Shown here one piece after another: positions 43,787-52,791 of a stretch of DNA of 64,000 nt. The stretch covers positions 1 through 64,000 of the forward strand of contig NZ_FQUY01000018.1 in the NCBI RefSeq assembly GCF_900129195.1. The letters run 5' to 3'. The stretch comes from Desulforamulus putei DSM 12395 (lineage in GTDB: Bacteria > Bacillota > Desulfotomaculia > Desulfotomaculales > Desulfotomaculaceae). Within the stretch, counting starts at the first letter, position 1, and every line of letters begins with the position of its first letter. The notes beneath the pieces are model-generated. The model made no database searches, was not told the origin of the DNA, and saw only the letters and a program-made list of their open reading frames with translations. A program made the position numbers and the translations under genes.

Positions 43787-44542
43787 ATGAAAATTGATAT
43801 CCTGACACTCTTCCCGGAAATGTTTGAGGGTCCCTTCAGTCACAGTATTTTGAAGCGGGCCCGGGAAAAAAAGCTCCTGCAGATCAATACCATTAATATC
43901 CGTGACTTTTCCCGCAACAAACACCATACGGTGGACGATACCCCCTATGGCGGCGGCGCGGGCATGGTCATGGGTCCGGAACCCCTGTTTGAGTGTTTTG
44001 ATCACCTGGAAAAAATCTATGGCGGTAAGCCGGAGCGGGTCATCATGATGTGTCCCCAGGGAGAGCCCTTCAGTCAGGCCTATGCCAGGGAACTGGCCCG
44101 GGAAGAACACCTGGTGATCGTGTGTGGTCACTACGAAGGGATTGATGAAAGGGTCCGGGAAGCGCTGGTCACCGATGAGATCTCCATTGGGGATTATGTC
44201 CTGACCGGCGGTGAACTGCCGGCCATGGTGGTGGTGGATGCCGTGGCCAGGATGATACCCGGGGTCCTAGGTGAAGCGGCCAGCGCCGAGGAAGATTCCT
44301 TTTATCATGGCTTACTGGAATATCCCCACTATACCAAGCCCAGGTCATACCGGGGCTATGAGGTGCCGGAGATTCTGTTGTCTGGCCACCATGAAAACAT
44401 CCGCAAGTGGCGCAGGCGCCAATCTCTTTTACGGACCCTGGAGCGCCGGCCGGAATTGCTGCAAGAAGTGGAATTAACCAAAGAGGATAAGAAGGTTTTA
44501 TCAGAATTACTGAATCTTCTGCAGTCACTGGATTTGACTTAG
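43787..44542 (+). CDS. trmD: tRNA (guanine37-N1)-methyltransferase
   Basis: TrmD methylates G37 next to the anticodon. It begins [15 protein letters not shown]; the trefoil-knot SAM site is [10 protein letters not shown] to [27 protein letters not shown]. The C-terminal helix domain ([15 protein letters not shown]) is intact; 251 residues is standard. ATG at 43787 follows AAAAGGTGAA; the longer frame at 43724 lies inside rimM. Confidence 0.97.
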   Translation: MKIDILTLFPEMFEGPFSHSILKRAREKKLLQINTINIRDFSRNKHHTVDDTPYGGGAGMVMGPEPLFECFDHLEKIYGGKPERVIMMCPQGEPFSQAYARELAREEHLVIVCGHYEGIDERVREALVTDEISIGDYVLTGGELPAMVVVDAVARMIPGVLGEAASAEEDSFYHGLLEYPHYTKPRSYRGYEVPEILLSGHHENIRKWRRRQSLLRTLERRPELLQEVELTKEDKKVLSELLNLLQSLDLT

Positions 44543-44557
44543 ATTTGCCACAAATTC

Positions 44558-44586
44558 TTGCCAGCTTGGGAAGTATATGATACAAT
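44558..44586 (+). promoter_or_regulatory. rplS promoter
   Basis: TTGCCA (44558-44563) and TACAAT (44581-44586) are 17 bases apart, giving rplS its own promoter inside the operon. Confidence 0.75.
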
Positions 44587-44599
44587 TTTTTATGTGTGT

Positions 44600-44655
44600 A
44601 TTACGGGCGGTCCGCTGCCTTCGGGAAAAGGTACGAACGCCTAGGCGAGGAAGGG
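44600..44655 (+). promoter_or_regulatory. Probable L19 (rplS) autoregulatory leader
   Basis: Between promoter and rplS lies a compact GC-rich segment with GGGCGGTCCGCTGCC, a TTCGGG loop, then GAACGCCTAGGCG. It can form nested stems and resembles the L19 leader known in Firmicutes, where L19 binds its own mRNA. Recognised by eye, not by a covariance model. Confidence 0.5.
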
Positions 44656-44665
44656 GGTACAGCAA

Positions 44666-45013
44666 ATGAACCTCATTCAATCTTTGGAACAAGAACAAAT
44701 TAGGAAGGACATCCCTTCATTCAGACCCGGCGACACCGTTAAAGTGAATTACAAGGTTATTGAAGGTAACCGTGAACGTATTCAGGTGTTTGAAGGTATT
44801 GTGATTCGCCGCCGTGGCGGTGGCCTGAGCGAGACCTTTACCGTCCGCCGTGTCTCTTATGGCGTTGGTGTAGAGAGAACTTTCCCCCTACACTCTCCCA
44901 AGATTGACAGCATTGAAGTGGTTCGTCGCGGTAAAGTGCGGAGGGCCAGACTTTACTACCTGCGTGCTCTGCGTGGTAAGAAAGCCCGTATTAAAGAACT
45001 TACCACTCACTAA
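44666..45013 (+). CDS. rplS: 50S ribosomal protein L19
   Basis: The 115-residue protein contains [35 protein letters not shown] and [28 protein letters not shown], both diagnostic for L19 at the 30S-50S interface. GGAAGGGGG precedes the ATG. Confidence 0.97.
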   Translation: MNLIQSLEQEQIRKDIPSFRPGDTVKVNYKVIEGNRERIQVFEGIVIRRRGGGLSETFTVRRVSYGVGVERTFPLHSPKIDSIEVVRRGKVRRARLYYLRALRGKKARIKELTTH

Positions 45014-45065
45014 ACCGGAGGGGACTGGCTTACAGTCCCTTTTCGGCTTTTGGGAGGAATATTCA

Positions 45066-45623
45066 ATGGAGCAGTTGGATTCTCAGCAGGAAATGCAAAC
45101 TGAAACCAAGCCTAAAAAGTCGGCCCTGCGGGAAATGCTGGAATCGATTGTTATAGCGGTATTGCTGGCCGCTGTCATCCGGCTTTTTATTCTGGAACCC
45201 TTTTATATTCCATCTGGCTCCATGGAGCCTACCTTGCTGATCGGTGATAGAATTATTGTAAGTAAAGTTACGTATCACCTGAGAGATCCCCGGCCCGGTG
45301 ATATTGTGGTATTTAAATTCCCGCTGGACCCCAGCCGCAATTTTGTCAAAAGGCTGATCGCCAGGGGTGGAGATACTGTAGAAATCAAAGACAGTGTTCT
45401 CTATATCAACAATAAGCCCGTTCAGGAGCCTTATTTACCAAAGGGGCTGACATTTCAAGATTACGGGCCCAAAACCGTTCCCCCGGGTCACTACTTTATG
45501 ATGGGTGACAACAGAAACAACAGTGACGACAGCAGGGTTTGGGGCTTCCTGGATGAGGATTTAATTGTAGGTAAGGCGGAAGTGATTTACTGGCCCCTGA
45601 ACCGCATCGGTTTGGTAAAATAA
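45066..45623 (+). CDS. lepB: Signal peptidase I
   Basis: The membrane protease removes signal peptides from exported proteins. One N-terminal membrane segment spans residues 24-43. The catalytic dyad is Ser52 (SGSMEPTL) and Lys95 (FVKRLIARGGDTVE); GDNRNNSDDSRVWGF is the box E signature. ATG at 45066, behind GGGAGGAA, is chosen over an upstream frame that overlaps rplS. 185 residues is the Bacillus SipS-like size. Confidence 0.95.
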   Translation: MEQLDSQQEMQTETKPKKSALREMLESIVIAVLLAAVIRLFILEPFYIPSGSMEPTLLIGDRIIVSKVTYHLRDPRPGDIVVFKFPLDPSRNFVKRLIARGGDTVEIKDSVLYINNKPVQEPYLPKGLTFQDYGPKTVPPGHYFMMGDNRNNSDDSRVWGFLDEDLIVGKAEVIYWPLNRIGLVK

Positions 45624-45702
45624 TTTTTTTAGCGCAAGCTTTCGTAGAGGCCGTTTCCGGGTAAACTCTTACGGAAGCTTTTTTCACATGGAGGTACCGT
45701 AA

Positions 45703-46563
45703 GTGGATATTCAAATACAATGGTTTCCCGGGCATATGGCAAAGGCCAGGCGCCAGGTGCAAGGGGTTTTAAAGCTGGTTGACGTGGCCATTGAATTGTT
45801 GGATGCCCGTATTCCGGTCAGCAGTGGTAATCCCATGATTAATCAGATCCTGGAAAAAAAACCAAGATTGGTGATACTAAATAAAAGTGACCTAGCAGAT
45901 CCGGCCTTGACCAAGCAGTGGCTAAAGGTCCTGGAACGCCCCTGGGTGAAGGCTGTAGCGGTGGACACCATCAAAGGGGAGGGGCTTAAAGAAGTTCCCA
46001 GGGCGGCAGCGGCGCTGGCGGCCGAGCAAATGGCCAAACTGGCGGCCAGGGGACGGCGCCCTAGGGCCATCCGCTGTATGGTGCTGGGGATTCCCAATGT
46101 GGGGAAGTCTTCCTTTATCAACCGCCTGGTGGGCAGGAAGGCAGCCAAAACCGGCGACTTACCGGGGGTCACCAAGGGCCAGCAGTGGATCAGGACCGAA
46201 GGGTCCCTGGAATTATTGGATACTCCGGGTATCCTGTGGCCGAAATTTGAAGATCCCGAGGTGGGCTACAAGTTGGCTGTTACCGGGGCCATCAAAGAAC
46301 AGGTCTTTGATGTTTATGAAGTGGCCTTGAAGCTTCTCCGCTGGTTGGCAGAACATAATCCGGATAAAGTAAAGGAAAGATATAAGCTGCCTGAACTTTC
46401 ACAGGATATTCCAAAGCTGTTATCCGATATAGGAGCCCGCCGGGGGATGCTGGTGTCCGGCGGGGTGGTGGACGAACAAAAGGCAGCCCAACTGATTTTA
46501 AAGGAGTTCAGGGAGGGCACCCTGGGCAGGTATACCCTTGATGTGCCCCCGGCCAATGAATAA
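45703..46563 (+). CDS. rbgA: Ribosome biogenesis GTPase RbgA (YlqF)
   Basis: RbgA is a circularly permuted GTPase needed for late 50S assembly. The order G4 (NKSD), G1 (GIPNVGKSSFINRL), G2/G3 (GVTKGQQ, DTPGILWPKF) is the permuted arrangement. It begins (GTG) MDIQIQWFPGHMAKARRQV. C-terminal ANTAR-like domain up to residue 280 is present. GGAGG precedes the start. 286 residues is standard. Confidence 0.96.
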   Translation: MDIQIQWFPGHMAKARRQVQGVLKLVDVAIELLDARIPVSSGNPMINQILEKKPRLVILNKSDLADPALTKQWLKVLERPWVKAVAVDTIKGEGLKEVPRAAAALAAEQMAKLAARGRRPRAIRCMVLGIPNVGKSSFINRLVGRKAAKTGDLPGVTKGQQWIRTEGSLELLDTPGILWPKFEDPEVGYKLAVTGAIKEQVFDVYEVALKLLRWLAEHNPDKVKERYKLPELSQDIPKLLSDIGARRGMLVSGGVVDEQKAAQLILKEFREGTLGRYTLDVPPANE

Positions 46564-46587
46564 AAGAGATTCAAAAAGAAGGAATGA

Positions 46588-46620
46588 TTCCCCTGGAATC
46601 GAATATTTCAGGGGGATTTA
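46588..46620 (+). terminator. Terminator-like hairpin after rbgA
   Basis: CCCCTG and CAGGGG arms with AA/TT inner pairs; the following ATTTATTTG is a poor T-run, so termination may be partial. Confidence 0.5.
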
Positions 46621-46670
46621 TTTGTTGACTTTTCTGGTTGTCTGTATCAGAAAATGAGAGGTAGTATTTT

Positions 46671-47321
46671 ATGGTTTCTTTGGCATTGGAGCAAAAGTTG
46701 TGGGACAGGGGAATTGAACTGGTTGCCTTCTGTGATGAGGTTGGCAGAGGTCCGCTGCTGGGCAGTGTTGTGGCTGCGGCGGTCATTTTGCCTGTGGCCC
46801 TGTGTATAGAAGGGGTTGACGATTCAAAGAAACTCTCTGTTAAAAAGAGAGAAGCTTTACATGACATCATTTACGAACATGCCCTGGCGGTAGGCATCGG
46901 AGAGGTTGACAACCGGCACATCGATAAAATAAATATCCGGCAGGCCAGCAGGTTGGCCATGAAAAAAGCGGTATTGAACTTGCAGAACAAACAGGGAGCG
47001 CCTGTCAGGCCTGATTACCTGCTAATTGACGGACGAGAAACCATTGACTTGGACATACCCCAGGAAGGCATTATCCACGGGGATGCCATTTCCCATGGGA
47101 TTGCCGCCGCCTCGATTCTGGCCAAGGTCTTCCGGGACCGGAGATGTTTGGAATGGGATAACCGTTATCCTGACTATGGGATTGCCAGCCATAAAGGCTA
47201 TTGTACCAGGGCTCACGTGGACGCCCTGTTAAAACTGGGTCCCACCCCCATTCACCGGATAACCTTTTTAAAAAAGATAATCGCAAAGGCCACTGTTGAG
47301 CAGCAGGTTCTGTTTAAATAA
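46671..47321 (+). CDS. rnhB: Ribonuclease HII
   Basis: RNase HII removes ribonucleotides and RNA from RNA-DNA hybrids. The first motif reads CDEVGRGPLLGSV, where the usual DEAGRG has Val for Ala; the two acidic residues are kept. The second acid is in DGRETIDL and the third block is GDAISHGIAAASILAKVFRDR, then YPDYGIASHKGY. 216 residues is normal. ATG follows GAGAGG. It ends the translation cluster. Confidence 0.93.
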   Translation: MVSLALEQKLWDRGIELVAFCDEVGRGPLLGSVVAAAVILPVALCIEGVDDSKKLSVKKREALHDIIYEHALAVGIGEVDNRHIDKINIRQASRLAMKKAVLNLQNKQGAPVRPDYLLIDGRETIDLDIPQEGIIHGDAISHGIAAASILAKVFRDRRCLEWDNRYPDYGIASHKGYCTRAHVDALLKLGPTPIHRITFLKKIIAKATVEQQVLFK

Positions 47322-47333
47322 ATATTCGAAATG

Positions 47334-47368
47334 TACAGGTGTGGTAAGAATCCCACCTGTTTTCTTTT
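47334..47368 (+). terminator. rnhB terminator
   Basis: ACAGGTG(TGG) pairs with (CC)CACCTGT and is followed by TTTCTTTTT. Confidence 0.75.
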
Positions 47369-47372
47369 TGCA

Positions 47373-47392
47373 GGTGTGATTTAAATCACACC
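47373..47392. promoter_or_regulatory. CRP/FNR-like palindrome TGTGATTTAAATCACA
   Basis: A 20-base perfect palindrome contains TGTGA-N6-TCACA, the consensus half-sites of CRP/FNR-family regulators. It lies 490 bases upstream of nuoA, directly after the rnhB terminator. It could also fold as a second terminator, since CTTTT follows. Confidence 0.45.
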
Positions 47393-47656
47393 CTTTTCGT
47401 AACCCTCATCACTTACAGTCAAATCTTACTTTTGCAAAGTATGTCTAGGTAATTAAGTTAGTTGAGATAGTTAAAAAATTAAGTTAAGTTAATGTTCAAG
47501 ATACTAAAAATACAAAAAAATCAGAATTAATAGAATTTAAAGTCGGGTGAGCGACAGAACATATGAAAGTTAATGCTTTAACATCGTTAATAGTTAGGGC
47601 TTGCTGTGTAAACGGACTGGTGTTCTTTAATGGAACAGATAAAAGACCACCTGTTT

Positions 47657-47672
47657 TTGTAACCTGTTACAA
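47657..47672. promoter_or_regulatory. Palindrome TTGTAACCTGTTACAA upstream of nuoA
   Basis: TTGTAAC and GTTACAA form a perfect inverted repeat with a 2-base centre, 214 bases before nuoA. The form suits a dimeric regulator. It resembles, but does not match, the Rex consensus. Function not shown. Confidence 0.4.
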
Positions 47673-47885
47673 CTTGGAACGACCAGATTTTTTGGAATAA
47701 ATATTGGGTATCTTATCCTATAGGTAAAATCAAAAAAATTCGTAAGAGTGATGTTGGCGAAGTAATTGCATCTTAAGTTAAAAGTTATTATCTTGTCATT
47801 TCTTTTCGATACAATTACTCATCATAGAAGTATTTGATTATTTTTATTATTCATCATTTTAATAAACACGAAAGGAGAGGATACT

Positions 47886-48239
47886 TTGTCAGAGTGGGTA
47901 GGCGTTGCCCTGTTTATGGTGGTGGGTATTGTTTTTGGCGCAGGAGGACTTTTAACCAGCTTTTTGATTCACCCCCGGAGCAAAAACAGGTTTAAGTTAG
48001 AAACTTACGAGTGCGGTTTGCCAACGCAAGGAGCCTCCTGGGTGCAGTTTAAGACTCAATATTTTACCTATGCCTTAATGTTTGTCATCTTCGACGTGGA
48101 AGTGATTTACCTGTATCCATGGGCAGTGAGTTTTGAAAACCTGGGATTTGCCGGTCTTATTAAAATGTTTATCTTTATTTTTATTCTTGTTTTAGGTCTC
48201 TGGTACGCCTGGAAGGAAGGTGCCCTTGAATGGAGATAA
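47886..48239 (+). CDS. nuoA: NADH-quinone oxidoreductase subunit A
   Basis: NuoA is a three-helix membrane subunit at the quinone end of complex [21 protein letters not shown], with its loop Cys in ECG, and [19 protein letters not shown] are diagnostic. TTG start 7 bases after GGAGAGG. It overlaps nuoB by 10 bases and heads the 11-gene operon. Confidence 0.95.
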   Translation: MSEWVGVALFMVVGIVFGAGGLLTSFLIHPRSKNRFKLETYECGLPTQGASWVQFKTQYFTYALMFVIFDVEVIYLYPWAVSFENLGFAGLIKMFIFIFILVLGLWYAWKEGALEWR

Positions 48240-48811
48240 AAGATCAAGACAAAACGGTAGACGTTCCTGTTAAGGATGAGATGTACGAGGAAACGGTAAA
48301 ACGGTTAAAAAAATTAGGCGCCGAACCCGCAGTCATCGGAGAGGTTACCAAAGTGGTTTCCGTGGGTCCCCTGGAAAAACTGCTCAACCTGGCCAGGGCC
48401 AACTCCCTCTGGCCCATGGGATTCGGTTTGGCCTGCTGCGCCATTGAAGGTTTGATGGCTGCCAATATGGCCCGGTTTGATTTATCCAGATTCGGCTATG
48501 AGGTGATGCGGGCATCCCCGCGCCAGGCCGATGTGATGCTGGTTTGCGGTACCGTAACCAAGAAGGCCGCCCCTTTTGTGGTCCGACTGTACGAACAGAT
48601 GGCCGAACCCAAGTATGTGATTGCCATGGGCAGCTGCGCCATTTCCGGCGGCCCCTTTGTGGATTCCTACCATGTGGTCCCCGGTGTGGATAAATTGATT
48701 CCGGTGGATGTATACCTGCCCGGCTGTCCCCCCAGGCCCGATGCGGTCATTCATGCCTTCATGAAATTAAAGGAGAAAATTATTAATCCTGAGGTGGTGA
48801 ATCGCCAATGA
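48230..48811 (+). CDS. nuoB: NADH-quinone oxidoreductase subunit B
   Basis: NuoB carries the terminal iron-sulfur cluster N2 next to quinone. The four Cys ligands are seen in GLACCAIEG, in VCGTV or GSCA, and in [10 protein letters not shown] charged extension of about 40 residues precedes the family core. 193 residues. It overlaps nuoC by 4 bases. Confidence 0.96.
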   Translation: MEIKDQDKTVDVPVKDEMYEETVKRLKKLGAEPAVIGEVTKVVSVGPLEKLLNLARANSLWPMGFGLACCAIEGLMAANMARFDLSRFGYEVMRASPRQADVMLVCGTVTKKAAPFVVRLYEQMAEPKYVIAMGSCAISGGPFVDSYHVVPGVDKLIPVDVYLPGCPPRPDAVIHAFMKLKEKIINPEVVNRQ

Positions 48812-49251
48812 CCCGCCAACCACTTGCGGATGTGATCGGGGAACTTGCTTCAAAATATCCGGGGATCGAGGTTTCCGAACAGGGTTACCTGACAGTACCG
48901 CTGGAAACCCTGGTGGAGTTTATGCGGGACCTGAAAGAAAACTATGGTTTTAACTTTCTTACCAATGTTACCGCAGTGGACTACCTCGAATATTTTGAGA
49001 TGGTTTATGACGTAAGCGTCGTGGGGGAACCGGACATGATCCATATTAAATGCAGAGTGGACCGGCATCATCCCGTGGTCCCCTCCATGGTTCCCATCTG
49101 GGGCGGGGCCATCTGGCAGGAACGGGAGGTTTATGACTTGCTGGGCATTACCTTTCAGGATCATCCTGATCTTAGGAGGATTTTACTGGACGATAACTGG
49201 GAAGGTCACCCGCTGCGCAAGGACTACCGGTATGAAGGCGGCAGGGAATAA
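48808..49251 (+). CDS. nuoC: NADH-quinone oxidoreductase subunit C
   Basis: NuoC (30-kDa subunit) lies in the peripheral arm beside Nuo[37 protein letters not shown] is the family signature. 147 residues is at the short end, with little extra N-terminal sequence. It is separate from nuoD, not fused. Confidence 0.95.
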   Translation: MTRQPLADVIGELASKYPGIEVSEQGYLTVPLETLVEFMRDLKENYGFNFLTNVTAVDYLEYFEMVYDVSVVGEPDMIHIKCRVDRHHPVVPSMVPIWGGAIWQEREVYDLLGITFQDHPDLRRILLDDNWEGHPLRKDYRYEGGRE

Positions 49252-49275
49252 ACGGTGGGAGAGAGGTGATGGGCT

Positions 49276-50376
49276 TTGACCATTAAGACCGAAGAATTTC
49301 TGTTAAACCTGGGTCCCCAGCACCCCAGTACCCACGGGGTGTTCAGGATTGTCTTAACCCTGGACGGCGAAACTGTGGTAAAGGCGGTGCCGGTGCCGGG
49401 TTATTTGCACAGGGGCATTGAAAAGATCGCCGAGTCCCGGACCTATACTCAGGTAATTCCTTACACTGACCGCCTGGATTACCTGGCCGGCATGCTGATG
49501 AACTGGGGCTATGTTATCGCGGTGGAAAAGTTAATGGGCGTGGAAGTGCCGGAGCGGGCCGAATATATCCGGGTCATCGTCGGAGAGCTGGCCAGGATCG
49601 CCAGTCACCTGGTGGCCACCGGCGCCTATGCCGCCGATATCGGGGGACTGACCGGATTTATTTATACCTTCCGGGACCGGGAAGAGATCATGGACCTGTT
49701 CGAAATGATCAGCGGCGCCCGGTTGACCCCCAGCTACATGCGCATCGGCGGCGTGGCCTATGATATTCCGGAGGGTTTTATCGAGAAATGCCGCAAGTTT
49801 CTTGATGATTTTCCTAAGGCCATTGAGGAATATAACGGGTTAATTACCGGCAACGAGATCTTTCAGGCCAGAACTAAGAACGTAGCCATTTTACCGGCAG
49901 AGAAGGCCATTGATATGAGTCTGTCCGGTCCGGTCCTGCGGGCTTCGGGGGTCAACTACGATCTCCGCAAGGCCAGACCCTACAGTGTGTACGACCGTTT
50001 TGAGTTTGAAGTCCCCATGGGCGCCAAAGGTGACTGTTTTGATCGTTATTACGTCCGCATTTTAGAGATGGAGCAGTCGGCTAAAATCATTCGTCAAGCC
50101 CTGGACCAATTGCCCGAGGGACCCATTAAGGGAAAGGTCCCCAAGGTGATTAAACCGCCTAGGGGTGAGGCCTATGCGGAGATTGAAAGTTCCAAGGGGA
50201 TTATGGGAACCTATGTGGTCAGCGACGGCAGCACCCAACCCTACCGGGTGCACTTCCGCCGCCCGTCCTTTGTAAATTTAGGCTACTTGGATGAAATGCT
50301 CAAGGGATGGAAAATTGCCGATGTGATCGCCATCCTGGGCAGCATTGACATCGTTTTGGGTGAAGTAGACGCGTAG
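49276..50376 (+). CDS. nuoD: NADH-quinone oxidoreductase subunit D
   Basis: NuoD (49-kDa subunit) forms the quinone-binding pocket with NuoB and derives from the NiFe-hydrogenase large subunit. [35 protein letters not shown], and [20 protein letters not shown] are diagnostic. No hydrogenase CxxC pairs are present. TTG start after GGAGAGAGG. 366 residues is standard for the unfused form. Confidence 0.97.
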   Translation: MTIKTEEFLLNLGPQHPSTHGVFRIVLTLDGETVVKAVPVPGYLHRGIEKIAESRTYTQVIPYTDRLDYLAGMLMNWGYVIAVEKLMGVEVPERAEYIRVIVGELARIASHLVATGAYAADIGGLTGFIYTFRDREEIMDLFEMISGARLTPSYMRIGGVAYDIPEGFIEKCRKFLDDFPKAIEEYNGLITGNEIFQARTKNVAILPAEKAIDMSLSGPVLRASGVNYDLRKARPYSVYDRFEFEVPMGAKGDCFDRYYVRILEMEQSAKIIRQALDQLPEGPIKGKVPKVIKPPRGEAYAEIESSKGIMGTYVVSDGSTQPYRVHFRRPSFVNLGYLDEMLKGWKIADVIAILGSIDIVLGEVDA

Positions 50377-50396
50377 AAAGTGGGGAGTGAGGCAGC

Positions 50397-51446
50397 GTGG
50401 AGAACCTCTTTGTGAATATGGCCAGCGGGATGCGTTCCCTGCTGGCATCCGCCGGCCTACCCGATACGGCAACGGATTTTATCCTGATGTTTTTAAAACT
50501 GGGTGCCATTCTGGTATACATTTTGATCAGCGCCCTCTGGCTGGTGTATATGGAAAGAAAGGTATCCGCTTACATGCAGTGCCGCATCGGTCCCAACCGG
50601 GTGGGCCCGCTGGGATTGTTACAGACCACGGCGGATATAGGAAAATTAATCAGTAAGGAGATCATTATACCCCGGTGTGCGGATAAAAAACTGTTTTTAT
50701 TGGGTCCCATTTTAATTTTTATGCCGCCCCTGGCGGTCTTTGCGGTGGCTCCCTTTGGCAAAGACATGGTGGCCATCGATATGAATATCGGTGTTTACTA
50801 TTTCCTGGCCGTAGCCTCCCTGTCCACCGTTATTGTGTGGATGTCCGGTTGGGCCTCCAACAATAAATACTCCCTCATCGGCGGTATGCGGGTGGTGGCC
50901 CAGATGGTCAGTTATGAAATGCCTTTGATTCTATCCATCGTAGGGGTTATCATCCTTACCGGGACCTTGAACATGAGTGAAATCATCCGGGCCCAGGAAA
51001 ACGTCTGGTTTATCTTCTTGCAACCCTTGGGATTTTTAATTTATTTAATTGCCGGTGTAGCAGAAACCAACCGGGCCCCCTTTGACCTGGTGGAAGGGGA
51101 GTCGGAAATCATTTGCGGCCCCTTTACCGAGTACAGCGGGATGGGGTTTGCCATGTTTTTCCTGGCGGAATATGCCAACGTGGTTCTGGTATCCGTCATG
51201 GCCACCACGCTGTTTTTGGGCGGCTGGCACGCACCCTTTGGTCTTACCTTTATTCCCTCCTGGATCTGGTTCCTGCTCAAGGTCTACGTCATGATTTTCC
51301 TGTTCATGTGGTTCCGCTGGACCTACCCCCGTGTCCGGGTAGACCAGTTGATGGAATTTGGCTGGAAGGTACTGGTGCCCCTCTCCATCGCCAATATTTT
51401 TGTAACCGGCATCGGTAAATACCTGTACCAGACCATAAGGTGGTGA
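50397..51446 (+). CDS. nuoH: NADH-quinone oxidoreductase subunit H
   Basis: NuoH links the quinone site to the membrane arm and has eight helices. ERKVSAYMQCRIGPNRVGPLGLLQ, AETNRAPFDLVEGESE and FTEYSGMGFAMFFLAEY are family blocks, including the acidic funnel. 349 residues. GTG start after GGGGAGTGAGG. Confidence 0.97.
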   Translation: MENLFVNMASGMRSLLASAGLPDTATDFILMFLKLGAILVYILISALWLVYMERKVSAYMQCRIGPNRVGPLGLLQTTADIGKLISKEIIIPRCADKKLFLLGPILIFMPPLAVFAVAPFGKDMVAIDMNIGVYYFLAVASLSTVIVWMSGWASNNKYSLIGGMRVVAQMVSYEMPLILSIVGVIILTGTLNMSEIIRAQENVWFIFLQPLGFLIYLIAGVAETNRAPFDLVEGESEIICGPFTEYSGMGFAMFFLAEYANVVLVSVMATTLFLGGWHAPFGLTFIPSWIWFLLKVYVMIFLFMWFRWTYPRVRVDQLMEFGWKVLVPLSIANIFVTGIGKYLYQTIRW

Positions 51447-51454
51447 TCTAGCAC

Positions 51455-51946
51455 ATGGCAAAAGGACTTATTAAAGGACTGGGAATCACGTTAAACCGCT
51501 TTTTCAAACCCAAGGTGACGGTGCAGTACCCGGAGGAACGTCTGCCCCTGCCGGACCGCTTCTACGGCAGGCCGGAATTCTATTACGACAAATGTATTGC
51601 CTGCAACATGTGCGTAAATGCCTGCCCCAACCGGGTGATAAAGCTGGAAACCGAGACGGTGGATAAGAAGAAAGTGGTCACCAAATACGATTTTGACCAG
51701 CAGTACTGCCTGTTTTGCGGGCTCTGTCAGGAGGCCTGCCCCAAAGACGCCATCAAATTTTCCAAAGACTTTGAGCTAACCCGGTATCACCGCCCTGATA
51801 TTAAAATTGAGTTCGTGAAGCCAGAAATGGTAGAGAGAAAGAAAGCGGAAATTAAAAAGGCCGCCGCTGAAAAGGCCGCTGCCGAGGCGGCCAAAGCCAG
51901 GGAACAAGAGGAGCAAAACCCGGCAGCAGGCAAGGAGGGGAGTTAA
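51455..51946 (+). CDS. nuoI: NADH-quinone oxidoreductase subunit I
   Basis: NuoI holds two 4Fe-4S clusters (N6a, N6b), bound by CIACNMCVNACP and CLFCGLCQEACP. The core ends near residue 130 and is followed by about 35 residues of Lys/Ala/Glu-rich sequence (AEIKKAAAEKAAAEAAKA) not part of the family fold. In this operon it is the entry point for electrons, as no NADH-module subunit is encoded here. Confidence 0.96.
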   Translation: MAKGLIKGLGITLNRFFKPKVTVQYPEERLPLPDRFYGRPEFYYDKCIACNMCVNACPNRVIKLETETVDKKKVVTKYDFDQQYCLFCGLCQEACPKDAIKFSKDFELTRYHRPDIKIEFVKPEMVERKKAEIKKAAAEKAAAEAAKAREQEEQNPAAGKEGS

Positions 51947-51947
51947 G

Positions 51948-52466
51948 GTGGAAAATATCTATAGTTATATTGCCTTTGTACTGCTCAGCGGCATGATTTT
52001 GGGTTCCGCTCTGCTGGTGGTCACCTTGAAGAACCTGGTTCACAGCGTGCTCTGGCTGATTGTTGCCTTTATTGGGGTGGCGGGGATCTTTCTCCTGCTC
52101 AATGCGGATTTTGTGGCGGCGGTTCAGGTGCTGGTTTATGCCGGTGCCGTTTGTATTATGATTGTCTTTGGCGTTATGCTGGTACAGCGAATCGACATGG
52201 CGAACTCCAACCCGGTAAACCGGCGTTTTAAAATTGCCGCTCCTGTGGTAGGGGGACTGTTTATCGTCATAGGACTGCTTACCGCCAGGGCCCAGTGGGT
52301 GGCGGCCGGTAAGGAAGTACCGACGCAAACGGTGCAGAACCTGGCCCCCATTTTATTGCAGGATTTTGTCATTCCCTTTGAAGTGGCGGCTATTTTACTG
52401 ACCGTGGCTCTAACAGGCGCCCTGGTGCTGGTGAAGGAGGTAAAATCAAATGGCGACAGGTCTTAA
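51948..52466 (+). CDS. nuoJ: NADH-quinone oxidoreductase subunit J
   Basis: NuoJ is a five-helix membrane subunit. VTLKNLVHSVLWLIVAFIGVAGIFLLLNADFVAAVQVLVYAGAV-type sequence is diagnostic, containing the helix 3 pi-bulge region. 172 residues. GTG start after AAGGAGGGG. It overlaps nuoK by 17 bases. Confidence 0.95.
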   Translation: MENIYSYIAFVLLSGMILGSALLVVTLKNLVHSVLWLIVAFIGVAGIFLLLNADFVAAVQVLVYAGAVCIMIVFGVMLVQRIDMANSNPVNRRFKIAAPVVGGLFIVIGLLTARAQWVAAGKEVPTQTVQNLAPILLQDFVIPFEVAAILLTVALTGALVLVKEVKSNGDRS

Positions 52467-52767
52467 TCCCTCTTATTTTGTCGCCCTCAGTGCGGCGCTC
52501 TTTTGCATTGGTTTGTACGGCGCCATTTCCCGTAAAAATGCCATTGCAGTGCTCGTCTCTATAGAATTGATGCTCACAGCGGTCAATATTAACCTGGTGG
52601 CCTTTAATAAGTTTCTTACCCCGGAGGCTTTCATCGGACAAATTTTCGCCATCTTTGTCATTACCGTGGCAGCGGCGGAAGTGGGGTTGGGATTGGCCAT
52701 TGTCATCGCCATTTACCGCAACCGTAAATCGGTTGACCTTGACGATTTTGACTGGATGAAGTGGTAG
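52450..52767 (+). CDS. nuoK: NADH-quinone oxidoreductase subunit K
   Basis: NuoK is a three-helix proton-channel subunit related to MrpC. LSAALFCIGLYGAISRKNAIAVLVSIELMLTAVNIN carries the conserved Glu in SIELM; a second Glu is in AAAEVGLGLAI. 105 residues is standard. GGAGG lies before the ATG within nuoJ. Confidence 0.96.
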   Translation: MATGLNPSYFVALSAALFCIGLYGAISRKNAIAVLVSIELMLTAVNINLVAFNKFLTPEAFIGQIFAIFVITVAAAEVGLGLAIVIAIYRNRKSVDLDDFDWMKW

Positions 52768-52791
52768 GGGTGGAAGGTAGGTGTTAACGGA

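Larger units (their letters stand above)
47369..47880. other. AT-rich intergenic region upstream of nuoA
   Basis: About 510 bases hold no convincing gene and are clearly richer in A/T than the flanking genes. A 45-codon frame (47563-47700) exists but has no ribosome-binding site. Two perfect palindromes are present (listed separately). A possible TTGATT/TTTAAT promoter lies close to nuoA, but AT-rich DNA makes such matches unreliable. Confidence 0.7.

Noticed and set aside
47563-47700. 45-codon frame upstream of nuoA
   Set aside because: No ribosome-binding site at a usable distance and no recognisable sequence.
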